Origin: Taishania sp.
GTDB lineage: Bacteria; Bacteroidota; Bacteroidia; Flavobacteriales_D; Crocinitomicaceae
Length of the DNA stretch: 64,000 nucleotides
Direction: 5' to 3'
Assembly (NCBI GenBank): GCA_030150045.1
Contig: JASLGM010000020.1
Location: 83,820 to 147,819 of the forward strand
In this document: one piece after another, positions 16,597 to 26,840 of the stretch
Layout of the letters: every line of letters starts with the position of its first letter
Position numbering within the stretch: the stretch's first letter is position 1
The notes under the pieces: model-generated
What the model saw: only the letters and a program-made list of their open reading frames with translations
Databases searched by the model: none
What the model was told of the DNA's origin: nothing
Translations under genes and position numbers: made by a program

Positions 16597-17835
16597 CTAC
16601 TGTTTATTTATATTTCTTAACCTTCTGTTTGTTTTGTGATATCTCATCACAAAACAAAACGCAAAGCTAAAAAAAACAATACCACTTTGTCTTTGCAGAA
16701 TAGATTCGAAAAGTAAATTAAACATCAAACAAAGTGAAAAAACTATTAGAAAATTATTTTTATTTAATATACCAACTATCAATGGATAAAAAACAATTAT
16801 TAACAACACTATGAACCCGAAAAATCCAATCTCAAGCCAAGTTTGTAAATATTGGTTATGGGGATTGAGATTCTGTTCAGCCAAGTCATTTAATCCGATA
16901 TTTTGAAGTTTCTTTTGAAGAAATCCATCAACATTTCCTGTTCCGATTCCTAGAGGATATTCTTTAACTCCTTGCATTGTAACCGTCCACAGTATTAATC
17001 TTGAATTTGATCCCGAATAATTTTCGTTAGCATTCTCCTGTAAAAATGCCTCTGGATTTTCAATATAAGTCATCATCTTATCTTTAGCATCAATAAACTC
17101 CCATTTTACATGCGGTTCAAATGTGATAATGGTAACTAATAATAACGGGAGAATTATGGCTGAAATAAAAGCTGCAATTTTACCAAACCTTCTATTAACA
17201 ATAATTAAGGCAAAGTAAACAATCATAAAAAGAAGAAATATTATACCTGCCAGACTCAAACTTAGAAAGATAAAGATGATAAATAAAGTAGATAAAATGT
17301 AAGAGGTTCTCAATCTCAAGAAAGCAATCCTATGTAAATAACAAACACATAATAAAGCAATTGAAAAATAAATACTCGCATATGAAGGATGATGAATATA
17401 TGAAAAAACACCTGTAACCCAACATGTTTCTTCATGTACTTTGAAATAACATTGTGCACTGTTTATGAGCCCTAAAAAGCCAAGCATCAAAACAGATAGA
17501 ACAAAAGTAATAGCAGGTGTTTTAAACGATATCCCATTTTTCAATGAAAATGAAAAAAGAATTGGAAATATAGCAAAAGATAACTTATACTCTAAATACT
17601 TATTAGCCAATTCACTATCCCTTGTAAACAGAGTGTAAAATAGATAAAACAAATAGAATAAAATGAACAAAACATTCATTAAGTTCAATTTAAATGTAAA
17701 CTCCTTTCTAATTAAACCTACAATTACAATTATCGCAAGAATTGCAATTCCTATTGCCGAAAATTTTGGAACCAACAAAATTATTGCAATGAGAATATTA
17801 ATATAGCCTAAATAATATGTTTCAAATTTTTTCAT
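16597..17835 (-). CDS. O-antigen ligase/polymerase family protein (Wzy_C), first copy
   Basis: This 412-residue membrane protein has about 11-12 hydrophobic segments and the periplasmic loop typical of the O-antigen ligase/Wzy family: SRLILWTVTMQGVKEYPLGIGTG followed by NLNPHNQYLQTWLEIGFFG, where the H-N-x-Y motif is conserved. Family members either polymerise repeat units or ligate them to lipid A core; sequence alone does not separate these. It lies five bases before the GT4 gene at 17841, so the pair is cotranscribed. A second member is at 22249-23643. Confidence 0.83.
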   Translation of the reverse strand: MKKFETYYLGYINILIAIILLVPKFSAIGIAILAIIVIVGLIRKEFTFKLNLMNVLFILFYLFYLFYTLFTRDSELANKYLEYKLSFAIFPILFSFSLKNGISFKTPAITFVLSVLMLGFLGLINSAQCYFKVHEETCWVTGVFSYIHHPSYASIYFSIALLCVCYLHRIAFLRLRTSYILSTLFIIFIFLSLSLAGIIFLLFMIVYFALIIVNRRFGKIAAFISAIILPLLLVTIITFEPHVKWEFIDAKDKMMTYIENPEAFLQENANENYSGSNSRLILWTVTMQGVKEYPLGIGTGNVDGFLQKKLQNIGLNDLAEQNLNPHNQYLQTWLEIGFFGFIVLLIIVFYPLIVGILNKNNFLIVFSLCLMFNLLFESILQRQSGIVFFSFAFCFVMRYHKTNRRLRNINKQ

Positions 17836-17840
17836 CTTAG

Positions 17841-18854
17841 CTATGAAAGATCTTTGTAAAATTGATAAAATGACGCAATTGAATTTTCTCGAGTTACCTT
17901 CTGAACTAGTTCATTATTTCTCCTTGAGACCTCTTCATTATCCAATTCGACAGCTTCAATGAAAGGATTAATATTTTCTTTTAAAACTATTCCATTATCC
18001 CCGTCTACTATCCACTCTCTATTAGCTGGAATATTTGAAACAACAGGAATACACCCTGCAGACATAGCTTCTAACAAACTCACAGAAGTACCATCACTAG
18101 CCGGAATAGTAATATAAATCAATGCACTTTCATATTGCTTTCTGTTTTCCTCATTAGATAACCAACCTAAAAAAGAAATTTTACTTTCAAGTTTATATTC
18201 TTTTACAATTTGCGCTAAAGTTTCTGTATCCGGCCCGTTTGCAGCAATCTTTAAATGATAATCTGGAAAAGATTTGGAGAACTCTGAAAACAAATCGATT
18301 ATTTTTCCGATGTTATATAAAGGTTTATGAAGCCGATTAGAAAAGATTACTTTTTCTTTTAATTTCGGTTTGACTAATTGTATTCCATATTGAATCCATT
18401 CATAATGTTTATTAGGAACAATTTCTTTCATCTTACTTATCATTACCTTAGCATCAGCCGTAATTATATTCGCGTTTTGCAACGTTTTTTTTACAATGTA
18501 ATAATATAATTTATTAATAAACGGAAGAACTAATACGTCAGACCCCCAAGCTGTTAACACAACTTTAACCCCCTCTTTCTTCGCAATCTTTGATATCCAA
18601 AATGAATTTCTTGTAACTTGATGAATATGAATTACACTTGGCTTCAATTCTCTTAATATACTTACTCCTTGTTTGTATGATTTGTAGAGTTTAAAAGGGT
18701 TGTTATATTTGAAATTAATAGTAAATGTTTTTCTACAATTACTTATTTCCAAATTTTCATTTCCCATATAAAAATGCTCAACACCATCAATCTTAAAATC
18801 GTTGATATACGTAATTACATGTGTAGAATTACTACCTATATGAAGAATCTTCAT
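17841..18854 (-). CDS. Family 4 glycosyltransferase
   Basis: This 337-residue GT-B enzyme opens with MKILHIGSNSTHVITYIND and contains VIHIHQVTRNSFWISKIAKK and VVLTAWGSDVLVLP in the acceptor domain. The C-terminal donor domain has ISFLGWLSNEENRKQYESA and DGTSVSLLEAMSAGCIPVVS, the E-x7-E region binding the nucleotide sugar. It is cytoplasmic and would extend the lipid-linked repeat unit. Its start overlaps the end of the preceding GT gene by four bases (ATGA), so translation is coupled. Donor sugar unknown. Confidence 0.87.
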   Translation of the reverse strand: MKILHIGSNSTHVITYINDFKIDGVEHFYMGNENLEISNCRKTFTINFKYNNPFKLYKSYKQGVSILRELKPSVIHIHQVTRNSFWISKIAKKEGVKVVLTAWGSDVLVLPFINKLYYYIVKKTLQNANIITADAKVMISKMKEIVPNKHYEWIQYGIQLVKPKLKEKVIFSNRLHKPLYNIGKIIDLFSEFSKSFPDYHLKIAANGPDTETLAQIVKEYKLESKISFLGWLSNEENRKQYESALIYITIPASDGTSVSLLEAMSAGCIPVVSNIPANREWIVDGDNGIVLKENINPFIEAVELDNEEVSRRNNELVQKVTRENSIASFYQFYKDLS

Positions 18855-20062
18855 GCGATAACTTTATGAATTAATCCTTTCAGTTTATTAACTTGAAATT
18901 GTCTATGAAATGTAAGTCGTGTATCTTCACATAATTCAAGCTGACAATTATTTACCCAATCTTTATAAGCTTTTTGAATAGCAGAACAATTTCCTTCAAC
19001 ATCATCAAATTCTGCAACATATCCTATTTTACAATTATTCACAAGCATCGCAGCCACATCATCTGTGTCAACAAAAGCTAAAATTGGTCTGCCTGCTGAA
19101 AGATAATCAAATAATTTCCCTGTATATACCCCTTTACGAGATGAACGAGGATTAATTAGCAAATTAACATCCATGCTCATCATTTTTTTAATCGCATCTA
19201 AATAAGGTAAGGCAACATGATGATAAACTTTATCTTTTAAATGTCTCGAAACTTCAAAATTTGATGAAGCTCCAAAAACATGAAATTCAAAATCAAAATC
19301 AGAGTTATCTTTAACAATTTTCTCTAATGCTTTAAAAAAATAAACAGGTTTGATTTCGCCATAAAATGTGCCAAAATATCCAATTGTGAATTTATCATTA
19401 CGTTTGTAACATGGTGTTATTTCATGATTAAATCCATTTCTAACCTCTTCATAAAATGGAATACTAGGACACAGTTTTTTAAAATCATTAAGTATAGGTA
19501 AACTTACTGTCGTAAGAGCAGTAGCATTATCGCTTACTTCTTTCTCAATCTTTTTATATAATGATTTTAGATTTGATGGAGCACCAGGATTCTTAGTCAT
19601 TTCATCTCGCATGTCAGCAATCCATTTCACATCAGGGAATTTTTTCACAAATGATGAAGCTATTTGATGTGTTTCATGAGGTGAATAACTACTAATGATG
19701 CATGAATAAGTACTTAATAAATGACTCTTTTCTATTCTTTCCAACGTTTCCTTCTTCCATTTTTTCAATGGTGATTTACTCACTTTCGAAAGTAAAACTA
19801 TTGCTGCCGTCTTAAAAAGATGTTTCCATTTACCATCTCTTGAATTATGTTTAAATAATTCTTTCCATGATTTAGATTTAATGTAATTTACTGAAATACT
19901 ATCATTTAAAATTATTTTACTATCTCGATTAGAAATAGTAAAAACTTCAACATTAAACTCATCAGAAAGGTATTGAGCAAATGAATACATACGATTAGTT
20001 GCAACTCCTTGAATTGGCGGAAACCAAGTTGTAATCAATGCTATTTTTTTTCTATCACTCAT
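18851..20062 (-). CDS. Family 4-like glycosyltransferase
   Basis: This 403-residue GT-B protein begins with IALITTWFPPIQGVATNRMY, a common N-terminus in polysaccharide loci, then WIADMRDEMTKNPGAP and TTVSLPILNDF. The donor part is shown by FTIGYFGTFYGEIKPVYFFKAL and FDYLSAGRPILAFVD, though the second glutamate of the GT4 E-x7-E motif is replaced in a way seen in many such enzymes. It overlaps its neighbours by 4 and 8 bases on either side, which indicates translational coupling in one operon. Donor and acceptor are unknown. Confidence 0.85.
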   Translation of the reverse strand: MSDRKKIALITTWFPPIQGVATNRMYSFAQYLSDEFNVEVFTISNRDSKIILNDSISVNYIKSKSWKELFKHNSRDGKWKHLFKTAAIVLLSKVSKSPLKKWKKETLERIEKSHLLSTYSCIISSYSPHETHQIASSFVKKFPDVKWIADMRDEMTKNPGAPSNLKSLYKKIEKEVSDNATALTTVSLPILNDFKKLCPSIPFYEEVRNGFNHEITPCYKRNDKFTIGYFGTFYGEIKPVYFFKALEKIVKDNSDFDFEFHVFGASSNFEVSRHLKDKVYHHVALPYLDAIKKMMSMDVNLLINPRSSRKGVYTGKLFDYLSAGRPILAFVDTDDVAAMLVNNCKIGYVAEFDDVEGNCSAIQKAYKDWVNNCQLELCEDTRLTFHRQFQVNKLKGLIHKVIA

Positions 20063-20969
20063 AAAACGACTTTAACTCACCATACAGCTTTCCAAGTACC
20101 ATGTCCTTATTATACTCTCCTAAATAATAATCTGAATTCTCTTTATTTGGTGTTAGCCCTCTACTTTTTACTTTATTTATCACCATTTTGAAAACATCAT
20201 GTAGATTTTCATTATTAGAAGTAAATGCTTTATCAAATGGTTGAGAAGCTATTACCTCACAACCTAAACTCATTGCTTCAATTACACTTGATGAATATCC
20301 ATCATGTTCAGTTAATCTTAAAAAAATTGGATGACTACTCATCATTTGATACATTTCATCACTACTCACCCAACCTAAAAGGAAAACATTGTGCGGTAGA
20401 TCCATATAATAACTAGTCGTTCCTACTATATGAAAACTAACTTCAGGATTAGAAATAGCTAGTTCAATTATTTTATTTAATCCATAAAAGTCTTCTCGAT
20501 TTTTTGCTATATAACTCAAAACTTGAATAGATGAATAATTAGTTAGAACGACCTTTTTTTCATCTAAATATTTATATGAGTTTTCAATTGCAGAAACACC
20601 AATATTTTGAAGTTCCTCTTTTAACCACTTGGCATCGGTAACATTATGAGCGTAATTAACATATTTTCTTAAAATCTGGTTATTTTCATATCGTTGAGTA
20701 GCTAACAAAACATCAGTGCCCACCCATTGCATCCAAAGTTTTTTGTGCCATTTCATTACATAATTAAGTGTACCACTATTATCCGTGACACCATTTACAG
20801 ATAAAACACCATCTACAAAAGGCAACAAAAAGAAAAATTTCATTTTAGCGAACACAGAAGAATAAGTGTCAATAAACAAAAATTCGTCTTTACCACTATA
20901 ACCATTAATATCTTTTACTAATCGTTTAGAAAACAATGGTAGTCCCAGTATAATTACTTTCATTATCAA
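20055..20969 (-). CDS. Glycosyltransferase (GT-B, short)
   Basis: This 304-residue protein resembles family 4 glycosyltransferases only in the donor half: VFLLGWVSSDEMYQMMSSH and LRLTEHDGYSSSVIEAMSLGCEVIASQP, with the E-A-M-S-L-G-C core. The acceptor half is short and shows GVLSVNGVTDNS and WMQWVGTDVLLATQRY. It is about 60-100 residues shorter than usual GT4 enzymes, yet the frame is intact from ATG to stop with no sign of a frameshift. It overlaps the next gene by eight bases. Its sugar is unknown. Confidence 0.8.
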   Translation of the reverse strand: MIMKVIILGLPLFSKRLVKDINGYSGKDEFLFIDTYSSVFAKMKFFFLLPFVDGVLSVNGVTDNSGTLNYVMKWHKKLWMQWVGTDVLLATQRYENNQILRKYVNYAHNVTDAKWLKEELQNIGVSAIENSYKYLDEKKVVLTNYSSIQVLSYIAKNREDFYGLNKIIELAISNPEVSFHIVGTTSYYMDLPHNVFLLGWVSSDEMYQMMSSHPIFLRLTEHDGYSSSVIEAMSLGCEVIASQPFDKAFTSNNENLHDVFKMVINKVKSRGLTPNKENSDYYLGEYNKDMVLGKLYGELKSFYE

Positions 20970-20987
20970 TTAATAATTTTAAAACGC

Positions 20988-22265
20988 TTACACTATTTGA
21001 GCTTTAGCATCTTTTAATAGTTTTAGATACCAAACGATTAATGCTAAATAATACATCGAGAAGAATAAAGAGTATAATCCCAAAGTACACTTAAATTCCC
21101 AATTAAACAAATTACCAATAACTATACTACCTATCGTAAAAAGGTATCCCAACAAACTAAAAACAAATGACGTTTTTTGTTTGTTAAACATTAGTGGTGT
21201 ACTTGATAATGGAGACACAAAAAAGAAAACAAAAAACATCGGAGCCATAAATTGAGCGTAAACTCCAGCGTCACGCCATTCAGCTCCTAGGTACAATTCA
21301 AATATCGATGGTCCGAATACCAAAAGAACAATTGTAAAAGGAATAGCAAATAAAAAACTAGTCTTAATTGTTTTCAAAGCAATAGGAAGTCCAGATGTTT
21401 TATTCACAACTGCTTTACTCGCTTCCACAAAATACAATTGAGAAACGGAACCAGAAACTAAAACAATCGGAGCTTTCACATATCTAGTCATTAAGAAGAA
21501 AAGGGCTAGTTCTTCTTTAGAATAATAGATAGTAATAAAATAAAACAGTAAAAATTGTGTCGCAAAAACATCCGTAAATGCGTGTATACTATTTATTAAT
21601 GGAAACTCTTTATACTTAATCAAGATATTCTTGATTGTTTTAAAATTTAATTTTGAGAACCAAAGTTCTTTTCCAAATTCATTCTTATCCATAAGAATGA
21701 ATGCATTAATAAATTGTGAAAGAGCCCAAGCTATCAATAATCCACTAGTCCCAAAAGCTAAATAACCTAGAAAAACTGCTCCAAGATTGTTTATTAATGA
21801 TTGAATGATTTTTCCTGTGGTAACTCTCTTATATCTTCTATTTCGTAGCGCCCAATTAGTAGTAAGTCCTAACAATCCATAACTTAACACACCAAAAGGC
21901 ATAAGCCACACATGATTTTTCAACTCAGGATCATGATAGAAATCGGCAATCTGCTCAGAAAATACAACTAAAAGTAAGCTTAAGATAGTGACACAAAATG
22001 TAATAAATAGTCCAGAAGAAAACAACAATTTAGCCTCTAAATTCTTCTTTGGCAAAGGGATAGCCACCTCTAATCTACCTGTAGAAATAATGCCTATTAA
22101 TCCTACGATAGAAAACCAATTTGCACTTATCCCTATTTCCTCTTTTGAATAAAAATGCGTGATAAAAGGGATCAAAAGAAAAGGAATAATTTGACTAATT
22201 GTATTCCCACTTAATAAAGCTAAAAACTGCTTCCGGAAATTGTTATCATCAGACACCTTTTGCAC
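20988..22265 (-). CDS. Oligosaccharide flippase (Wzx-like), second copy
   Basis: This 425-residue protein has about 12 membrane segments and the lipopolysaccharide flippase layout: NTISQIIPFLLIPFITHFYS and STGRLEVAIPLP near the N-terminus, and APMFFVFFFVSPLSSTPLMF in the C-terminal half. The N-terminal part is of the type often annotated as a lipopolysaccharide biosynthesis protein. It overlaps the end of the second polymerase-like gene by 17 bases. With the flippase at 13979 it makes two candidates for export of repeat units in one locus. Confidence 0.85.
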   Translation of the reverse strand: MQKVSDDNNFRKQFLALLSGNTISQIIPFLLIPFITHFYSKEEIGISANWFSIVGLIGIISTGRLEVAIPLPKKNLEAKLLFSSGLFITFCVTILSLLLVVFSEQIADFYHDPELKNHVWLMPFGVLSYGLLGLTTNWALRNRRYKRVTTGKIIQSLINNLGAVFLGYLAFGTSGLLIAWALSQFINAFILMDKNEFGKELWFSKLNFKTIKNILIKYKEFPLINSIHAFTDVFATQFLLFYFITIYYSKEELALFFLMTRYVKAPIVLVSGSVSQLYFVEASKAVVNKTSGLPIALKTIKTSFLFAIPFTIVLLVFGPSIFELYLGAEWRDAGVYAQFMAPMFFVFFFVSPLSSTPLMFNKQKTSFVFSLLGYLFTIGSIVIGNLFNWEFKCTLGLYSLFFSMYYLALIVWYLKLLKDAKAQIV

Positions 22266-23643
22266 CTTCCTTATATTTTATTAATAATACAATTAACAGA
22301 GGTAAAACTAAACGATGTATTTCTAAATACAAGAAATTAGATGGCATCATCCAAATTATACATAATATTAAACCTCCAATAAGTTGAGTTAGAAATATGA
22401 AATTTGAAATACGGAAATGAAAAAGCTTCATTAAAATAAAAAATAGAAGTAAAAAATATCCCCAAGCTATAACTCCATAACTAGAAATTGCTTCAATTGG
22501 GAAATTATGTGCAGAATTTACAGTCCCTGTATAATTTGGAGCTTCTCCGACATCATGAAGGTAATAAAACTGACCAGGTCCTATTCCAAAAACCGGTTTT
22601 TCTTTGATAAAAGTGATCCCATTTAGTATTAGTGATTTCCTAATATTTTCAGAGCGATTGCGATTACTATTTTTTAAAGAATCTAATACTTGAACAAGCT
22701 GAGCTTGTTCTTCTGGTGTATATTTATCCTTTATTGTTGAAACTTCAATTTTTTCCTCTTCTGTTCTTTCAACATCAACTAATTCATTTATTCTATAAGT
22801 TATTCCTTTATCATATTTGGGTCCAAAATAAAGTGGATTAGAAATAAACATGATTAGGACGACAAGCGCTGCTCCACCCCAAAATAAACATTTTTTTTTT
22901 GTTAGCTTTAAACTCTCATTAATCAGATAAAAGCAGAGAAGTATTATTGATGCTATTTTCCCGAACTTAGAATCTGCAAGTTCAGAGAAAAAGAAACAAG
23001 TGATAAACAAAGAAATCAAAATAAAAATATTTTTATTCCACTTGGCATCAAATAATATAATTAAAATAGTAAAAAATAAAAAATGAGCTAAATAATCATT
23101 AGGATTATCATATACATAAACTGGCGCGTAATGAATAAAGTTCGCCTGTAATTCGACTAGTTTATCCGTATATTTACCTGCTGGATGAATGCCAGTAAAT
23201 GCCTCAAAAACACCTGATAACAAGAGTATAATTAACGAAAATCGTATTCCTAAAACTGTAATTTCATTAAATACTGTTGTAGAAAGATGGTAATATGATG
23301 TTGAAATTACAAATGCAGTAATAAATTGAAAAAGTAAAGATCTAAAATCAAAAACAGCTAAATATGAAATTTGATCCTGCATGAATAATTGTATTCCTCC
23401 TTGTATTATCCAGAAAAGGAGAAAAGTGATAAGATAAATAAATATTCTATCCCACTTTAGAAAATTTACAACCCCTAAACCACAAATGATCAGAGATATA
23501 AATAAATTTGGGTACAATACAAAATAATGTAAATTTAAACTGAATAACTTTGATCCCATTGGTAGTGTGATCCACCAGAGTAAATACAAGTTTAATAAAT
23601 TACGACTTACTATAGGGTTATCTTTACTTAGTATAAGAAGCAT
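22249..23643 (-). CDS. O-antigen ligase/polymerase family protein, second copy
   Basis: This 464-residue membrane protein has about 12 hydrophobic segments and a large periplasmic loop (roughly residues 265-380) with KPVFGIGPGQFYYLHD and VNSAHNFPIEAISSYGV, the H-N pair and G-x-G-P motif of the Wzy/ligase family. The loop contains a charged insert (RTEEEKIEVSTIKDKYTPEE) that may be specific to this protein. It starts two bases after the stop codon of the epimerase gene. Whether it polymerises or ligates cannot be told from sequence. Confidence 0.8.
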   Translation of the reverse strand: MLLILSKDNPIVSRNLLNLYLLWWITLPMGSKLFSLNLHYFVLYPNLFISLIICGLGVVNFLKWDRIFIYLITFLLFWIIQGGIQLFMQDQISYLAVFDFRSLLFQFITAFVISTSYYHLSTTVFNEITVLGIRFSLIILLLSGVFEAFTGIHPAGKYTDKLVELQANFIHYAPVYVYDNPNDYLAHFLFFTILIILFDAKWNKNIFILISLFITCFFFSELADSKFGKIASIILLCFYLINESLKLTKKKCLFWGGAALVVLIMFISNPLYFGPKYDKGITYRINELVDVERTEEEKIEVSTIKDKYTPEEQAQLVQVLDSLKNSNRNRSENIRKSLILNGITFIKEKPVFGIGPGQFYYLHDVGEAPNYTGTVNSAHNFPIEAISSYGVIAWGYFLLLFFILMKLFHFRISNFIFLTQLIGGLILCIIWMMPSNFLYLEIHRLVLPLLIVLLIKYKEGAKGV

Positions 23644-23645
23644 AA

Positions 23646-24620
23646 TTATTTTTTTGCGAAATGGGTCAACATTTTATTTACCCCATCATAAAAAGTAACT
23701 AATTGAACATACCCTAATAAACTTTCTGTTTCTTTAATATCTGCTAAAGAATCACGAATGTCCCCTTGACGATCTGGTCCATGAACAATAGTTGTATTTG
23801 AATTGTAAAGTCCTTTTCCTATAAGATGTTCTTTGAGTGATGCAATTACTTTGTTTAAAGAAAGAAAATCACCACAAGCAACATTAAAAACACTGCCAAA
23901 TGCATTACTATTACTTGTTGCCAATGCTAAAACATTAGCTCTTACCGCATTGTCAACATACGTGAAATCACGGGTTTGTTCTCCATCTCCATGAATGGTG
24001 ATAACCCCACCAGTTAACATCGCTTGGATAAACTTAGGGATTGCCGCAGCATATACCCCTTCTGGATTTTGATTAGGTCCAAAAACATTAAAGTAACGTA
24101 ATCCGACTGTTTCTAATCCATGAATGCGGTAATAGACCTTCGCATATTCTTCATTCAGATGCTTTGTTACTGCATAAGGACTTAATAAATCTCCTTCCGT
24201 TCCAATTTTTTTAGGTGAAACAATAGAATCACCATAAACAGAACTTGAAGATGCGTAAACAAATCGTTTTACACCAGATGCTTTACTAGCTCGTAAAACA
24301 TTAAGAAACCCCGTCGCATTGACTTCATGCGTCATTTCTGGGTAAGCAATAGATCGAGGTACAGATCCCAATGCTGCTTGATGGGATACATTATCCATAC
24401 CAATAGTAGCATTAAGACAGGTATTATAATTGCAAATATCCCCTTCGATAAATTCAAAAAGGGGATCATTAAAATGCATTTCTATATTCTTAATAAATCC
24501 TGTTGATAAATTATCGAGGACGCGAACAAAAGCTCCTTCTTTTAAAAGTGCGGTTACAATGTTTGAGCCAATAAAACCAGCTCCCCCAGTGACTAAAATG
24601 CGCTTACCTCTCAAATTCAT
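23646..24620 (-). CDS. UDP-N-acetylglucosamine 4-epimerase-like nucleotide-sugar epimerase
   Basis: This 324-residue short-chain dehydrogenase has TGGAGFIGSN (11-20), YASSSSVYGD (122-131), and the catalytic Y149-x3-K153 in SPYAVTK. The blocks HQAALGSVPRS and LRYFNVFGPNQNPEGVYAAAIP are typical of the WbpP/TviC subgroup that acts on N-acetylated UDP-hexoses at C4 (UDP-GlcNAc to UDP-GalNAc). It provides a precursor for the polysaccharide genes downstream. It starts one base after the rny stop codon, so the polysaccharide genes read on from the rny transcript. Confidence 0.85.
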   Translation of the reverse strand: MNLRGKRILVTGGAGFIGSNIVTALLKEGAFVRVLDNLSTGFIKNIEMHFNDPLFEFIEGDICNYNTCLNATIGMDNVSHQAALGSVPRSIAYPEMTHEVNATGFLNVLRASKASGVKRFVYASSSSVYGDSIVSPKKIGTEGDLLSPYAVTKHLNEEYAKVYYRIHGLETVGLRYFNVFGPNQNPEGVYAAAIPKFIQAMLTGGVITIHGDGEQTRDFTYVDNAVRANVLALATSNSNAFGSVFNVACGDFLSLNKVIASLKEHLIGKGLYNSNTTIVHGPDRQGDIRDSLADIKETESLLGYVQLVTFYDGVNKMLTHFAKK

Positions 24621-24621
24621 C

Positions 24622-26154
24622 TTACTTGGCGTAATTTACAGCACGCTTTTCTCTAATAACAGTAACTTTTACTTGCCCTGGATATGTCATTTCAGTTTGA
24701 ATGCGTTGAGAAATTGTAAAAGACAATTCTTCTGCTTTGGCATCACTTACTTTCTCTGCTTCGACTAAAACACGTAACTCACGACCTGCTTGAATAGCAT
24801 AAGAACTAGAAACACCATCATAAGAAAGTGCTAAAGCTTCTAATTCTTTAATTCTTTTGATGTACGACTCTACAATCTCACGTCTAGCTCCTGGTCTAGC
24901 TCCTGAAATAGCATCACACACCTGAACGATTGGAGCGATTAAAGTAGTCATCTCTATTTCGTCATGGTGAGCTCCAATTGCATTCAATACATCTGGTTTC
25001 TCTCCATACTTCTCAGCAAGCTTCATCCCCAAAATAGCGTGTGGTAATTCTGGCTCTTCATCTGGAACTTTACCAATATCATGTAACAATCCAGCACGTT
25101 TAGCCAGTTTAACGTTCAAACCTAATTCTGCTGCCATGATCGCACAAAGATTAGCTACCTCGCGGGAGTGTTGCAATAAATTCTGTCCATAAGATGAACG
25201 GAATTTCATACGCCCAACCATACGTGTCAATTCTGGATGTAATCCATGAATTCCAAGATCGATACATGTTCTACGTCCTGTTTCAGCAATCTCTTCATCC
25301 AATTGTTTGCGTGTCTTTGTAACAACTTCTTCAATTCTAGCAGGATGAATACGCCCGTCAGACACCAATTGATGAAGTGCTAAACGAGCAATCTCTCTAC
25401 GAACAGGGTCAAAACAAGAAAGAATAATAGCCTCAGGAGTATCATCCACAATAATTTCTACTCCGGTAGCAGCTTCTAAAGCACGAATATTTCGTCCTTC
25501 TCGACCAATGATACGCCCTTTAACTTCGTCTGAATCAATATTAAAAACAGAAACAGCATTTTCAACGGCGTGTTCAGTTGCTACACGTTGAATCGTTTGA
25601 ATAACAATTTTCTTTGCTTCTCTATTCGCATTTAATTTTGCCTCTTCCGAAATCTCTTTAATATGGGTCATCGCGGCAGTTCTTGCCTCATCCTTCAAGC
25701 TTTCCATAAGACTATTCTTCGCCTCATCTACGCTCATACTAGAAATCTTAGAAAGCTCATCAACTTGTTTAGAATGCAAACGTTCTACCTCTTGCTGACG
25801 CAATTCAATAGCTTCGATTTTAGTATCAAGATCTTTTAACTCAACATCGAGTGTTTTTTCTTTACGACTAATTTCTTCATGCTTTTGATTCAGTGATTTC
25901 TCTTTACTTTTTGAACGGTCTTCAATAGATTGAATTTTACGCTCTCTTTGTTTGATAACCTCCTCGTGCTCTTCTTTCAACTTCAAGAAGCGCTCCTTCG
26001 CTTGAAGAATTTTTTCTTTTTTTATGGACTCACCTTCGAGTTCCGCATCTTTTAATGCTTGTACTTTCTTGGACTTTAATGCTGTGTTCTGCAATATAAA
26101 CATCACAGCTCCACCGCCAATAATACCAATTAACAATCCAATTATTAAACTCAT
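24622..26154 (-). CDS. rny: Ribonuclease Y
   Basis: This 510-residue membrane-anchored endoribonuclease starts mRNA decay. It has an N-terminal membrane segment (residues 3-22), a long coiled coil (about 25-180), a KH domain with [15 protein letters not shown] (217-231), and an HD domain with the metal-binding LLHDIGK (356-362) and AHHDE further on. Length and order match the family (about 520). It follows zapA by 60 bases and immediately precedes the polysaccharide genes with a single base between, so the locus is probably under the promoter at 26841-26870. Confidence 0.95.
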   Translation of the reverse strand: MSLIIGLLIGIIGGGAVMFILQNTALKSKKVQALKDAELEGESIKKEKILQAKERFLKLKEEHEEVIKQRERKIQSIEDRSKSKEKSLNQKHEEISRKEKTLDVELKDLDTKIEAIELRQQEVERLHSKQVDELSKISSMSVDEAKNSLMESLKDEARTAAMTHIKEISEEAKLNANREAKKIVIQTIQRVATEHAVENAVSVFNIDSDEVKGRIIGREGRNIRALEAATGVEIIVDDTPEAIILSCFDPVRREIARLALHQLVSDGRIHPARIEEVVTKTRKQLDEEIAETGRRTCIDLGIHGLHPELTRMVGRMKFRSSYGQNLLQHSREVANLCAIMAAELGLNVKLAKRAGLLHDIGKVPDEEPELPHAILGMKLAEKYGEKPDVLNAIGAHHDEIEMTTLIAPIVQVCDAISGARPGARREIVESYIKRIKELEALALSYDGVSSSYAIQAGRELRVLVEAEKVSDAKAEELSFTISQRIQTEMTYPGQVKVTVIREKRAVNYAK

Positions 26155-26214
26155 TTATCTTACCTTTAAATAGTTATTTGTAGTAAGAAATGTGATACCA
26201 GAAGAAGGAATAGA

Positions 26215-26502
26215 CTATTTATTCAATTCAAAAGAGTTAGCAAGTTCTTCAAGCGCATTTTCAATCGCTTTAAAATCAGGTTTCACCTCTTGAACAGTTA
26301 CAGTATTTGATTTAGTGGCTAATTGCAATGCTGTCATAGATAGTAAATCTTGCATATCTTTAACCGCATAGCTCTCTTGTAACTTCTGAATGGAGCGATT
26401 TATCTCTTCAGCTGCTTGCATTACCAGTTCCTTCTCCGCTTCTGTAACCGTTAGTGGATAAGTTCTACCTGCAACAACAACTTTAATTGACTCCTTGCTC
26501 AT
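26215..26502 (-). CDS. zapA: Cell division protein ZapA
   Basis: This 95-residue protein matches ZapA, which binds FtsZ and bundles its filaments at the division site. The N-terminal block SIKVVVAGRTYPLTV is followed by EKELVMQAAEEINRSIQKLQ and the dimerising helix AVKDMQDLLSMTALQLATKS. Length is near that of the family (about 95-110). Its start codon overlaps the stop of the coiled-coil gene upstream by a single base. The usual partner arrangement, a small coiled-coil protein then ZapA then RNase Y, is retained here. Confidence 0.9.
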   Translation of the reverse strand: MSKESIKVVVAGRTYPLTVTEAEKELVMQAAEEINRSIQKLQESYAVKDMQDLLSMTALQLATKSNTVTVQEVKPDFKAIENALEELANSFELNK

Positions 26503-26825
26503 TAATTATTTTTTAACTGATTTAAACAGTAATCTATTTCTCCAACTAGTGCTTCAATTTCTCCAATAGACAAGGTTTTAACCGTTGCTATTTCCTCTAC
26601 AATTTGCACATTTTCATTTTTCGCTTTCTCCAATTCGGATTTAAGCTCAACATTTTCTAGCTCTAATAAAGCACTTTTATTTGACATCTCGACAACTTTT
26701 GCAGTTAATTCTGCTTGAAAAGCTTTAGATCGGTCTAATTCAGATGATAATTCATGGATTTTTTCCATTAACACTTCCTTTTTAGAAGCTATCTCTGATA
26801 TGATATGTTGAATTTTCTCGTTCAT
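26502..26825 (-). CDS. Small coiled-coil protein upstream of zapA
   Basis: This is a 107-residue protein made almost wholly of heptad-like coiled coil (about residues 5-95; KIHELSSELDRSKAF and ENVELKSELEKAKNENVQIVE). No enzyme motif is seen. The frame is open six codons further up, but those codons overlap the -7 promoter element at 26841-26848, so ATG at 26823-26825 is chosen. Position ahead of zapA suggests a division-related scaffold, comparable in form to ZapB, but this is inferred from position and shape only. Confidence 0.75.
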   Translation of the reverse strand: MNEKIQHIISEIASKKEVLMEKIHELSSELDRSKAFQAELTAKVVEMSNKSALLELENVELKSELEKAKNENVQIVEEIATVKTLSIGEIEALVGEIDYCLNQLKNN

Positions 26826-26840
26826 GGTCTTTGCGATATA

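Noticed and set aside
12163..24620. Polysaccharide locus as a recent island with mobile ends
   Set aside because: No integrase, transposase or tRNA end is present at its borders, and it continues directly from rny; only R1/R2 lie at one side.
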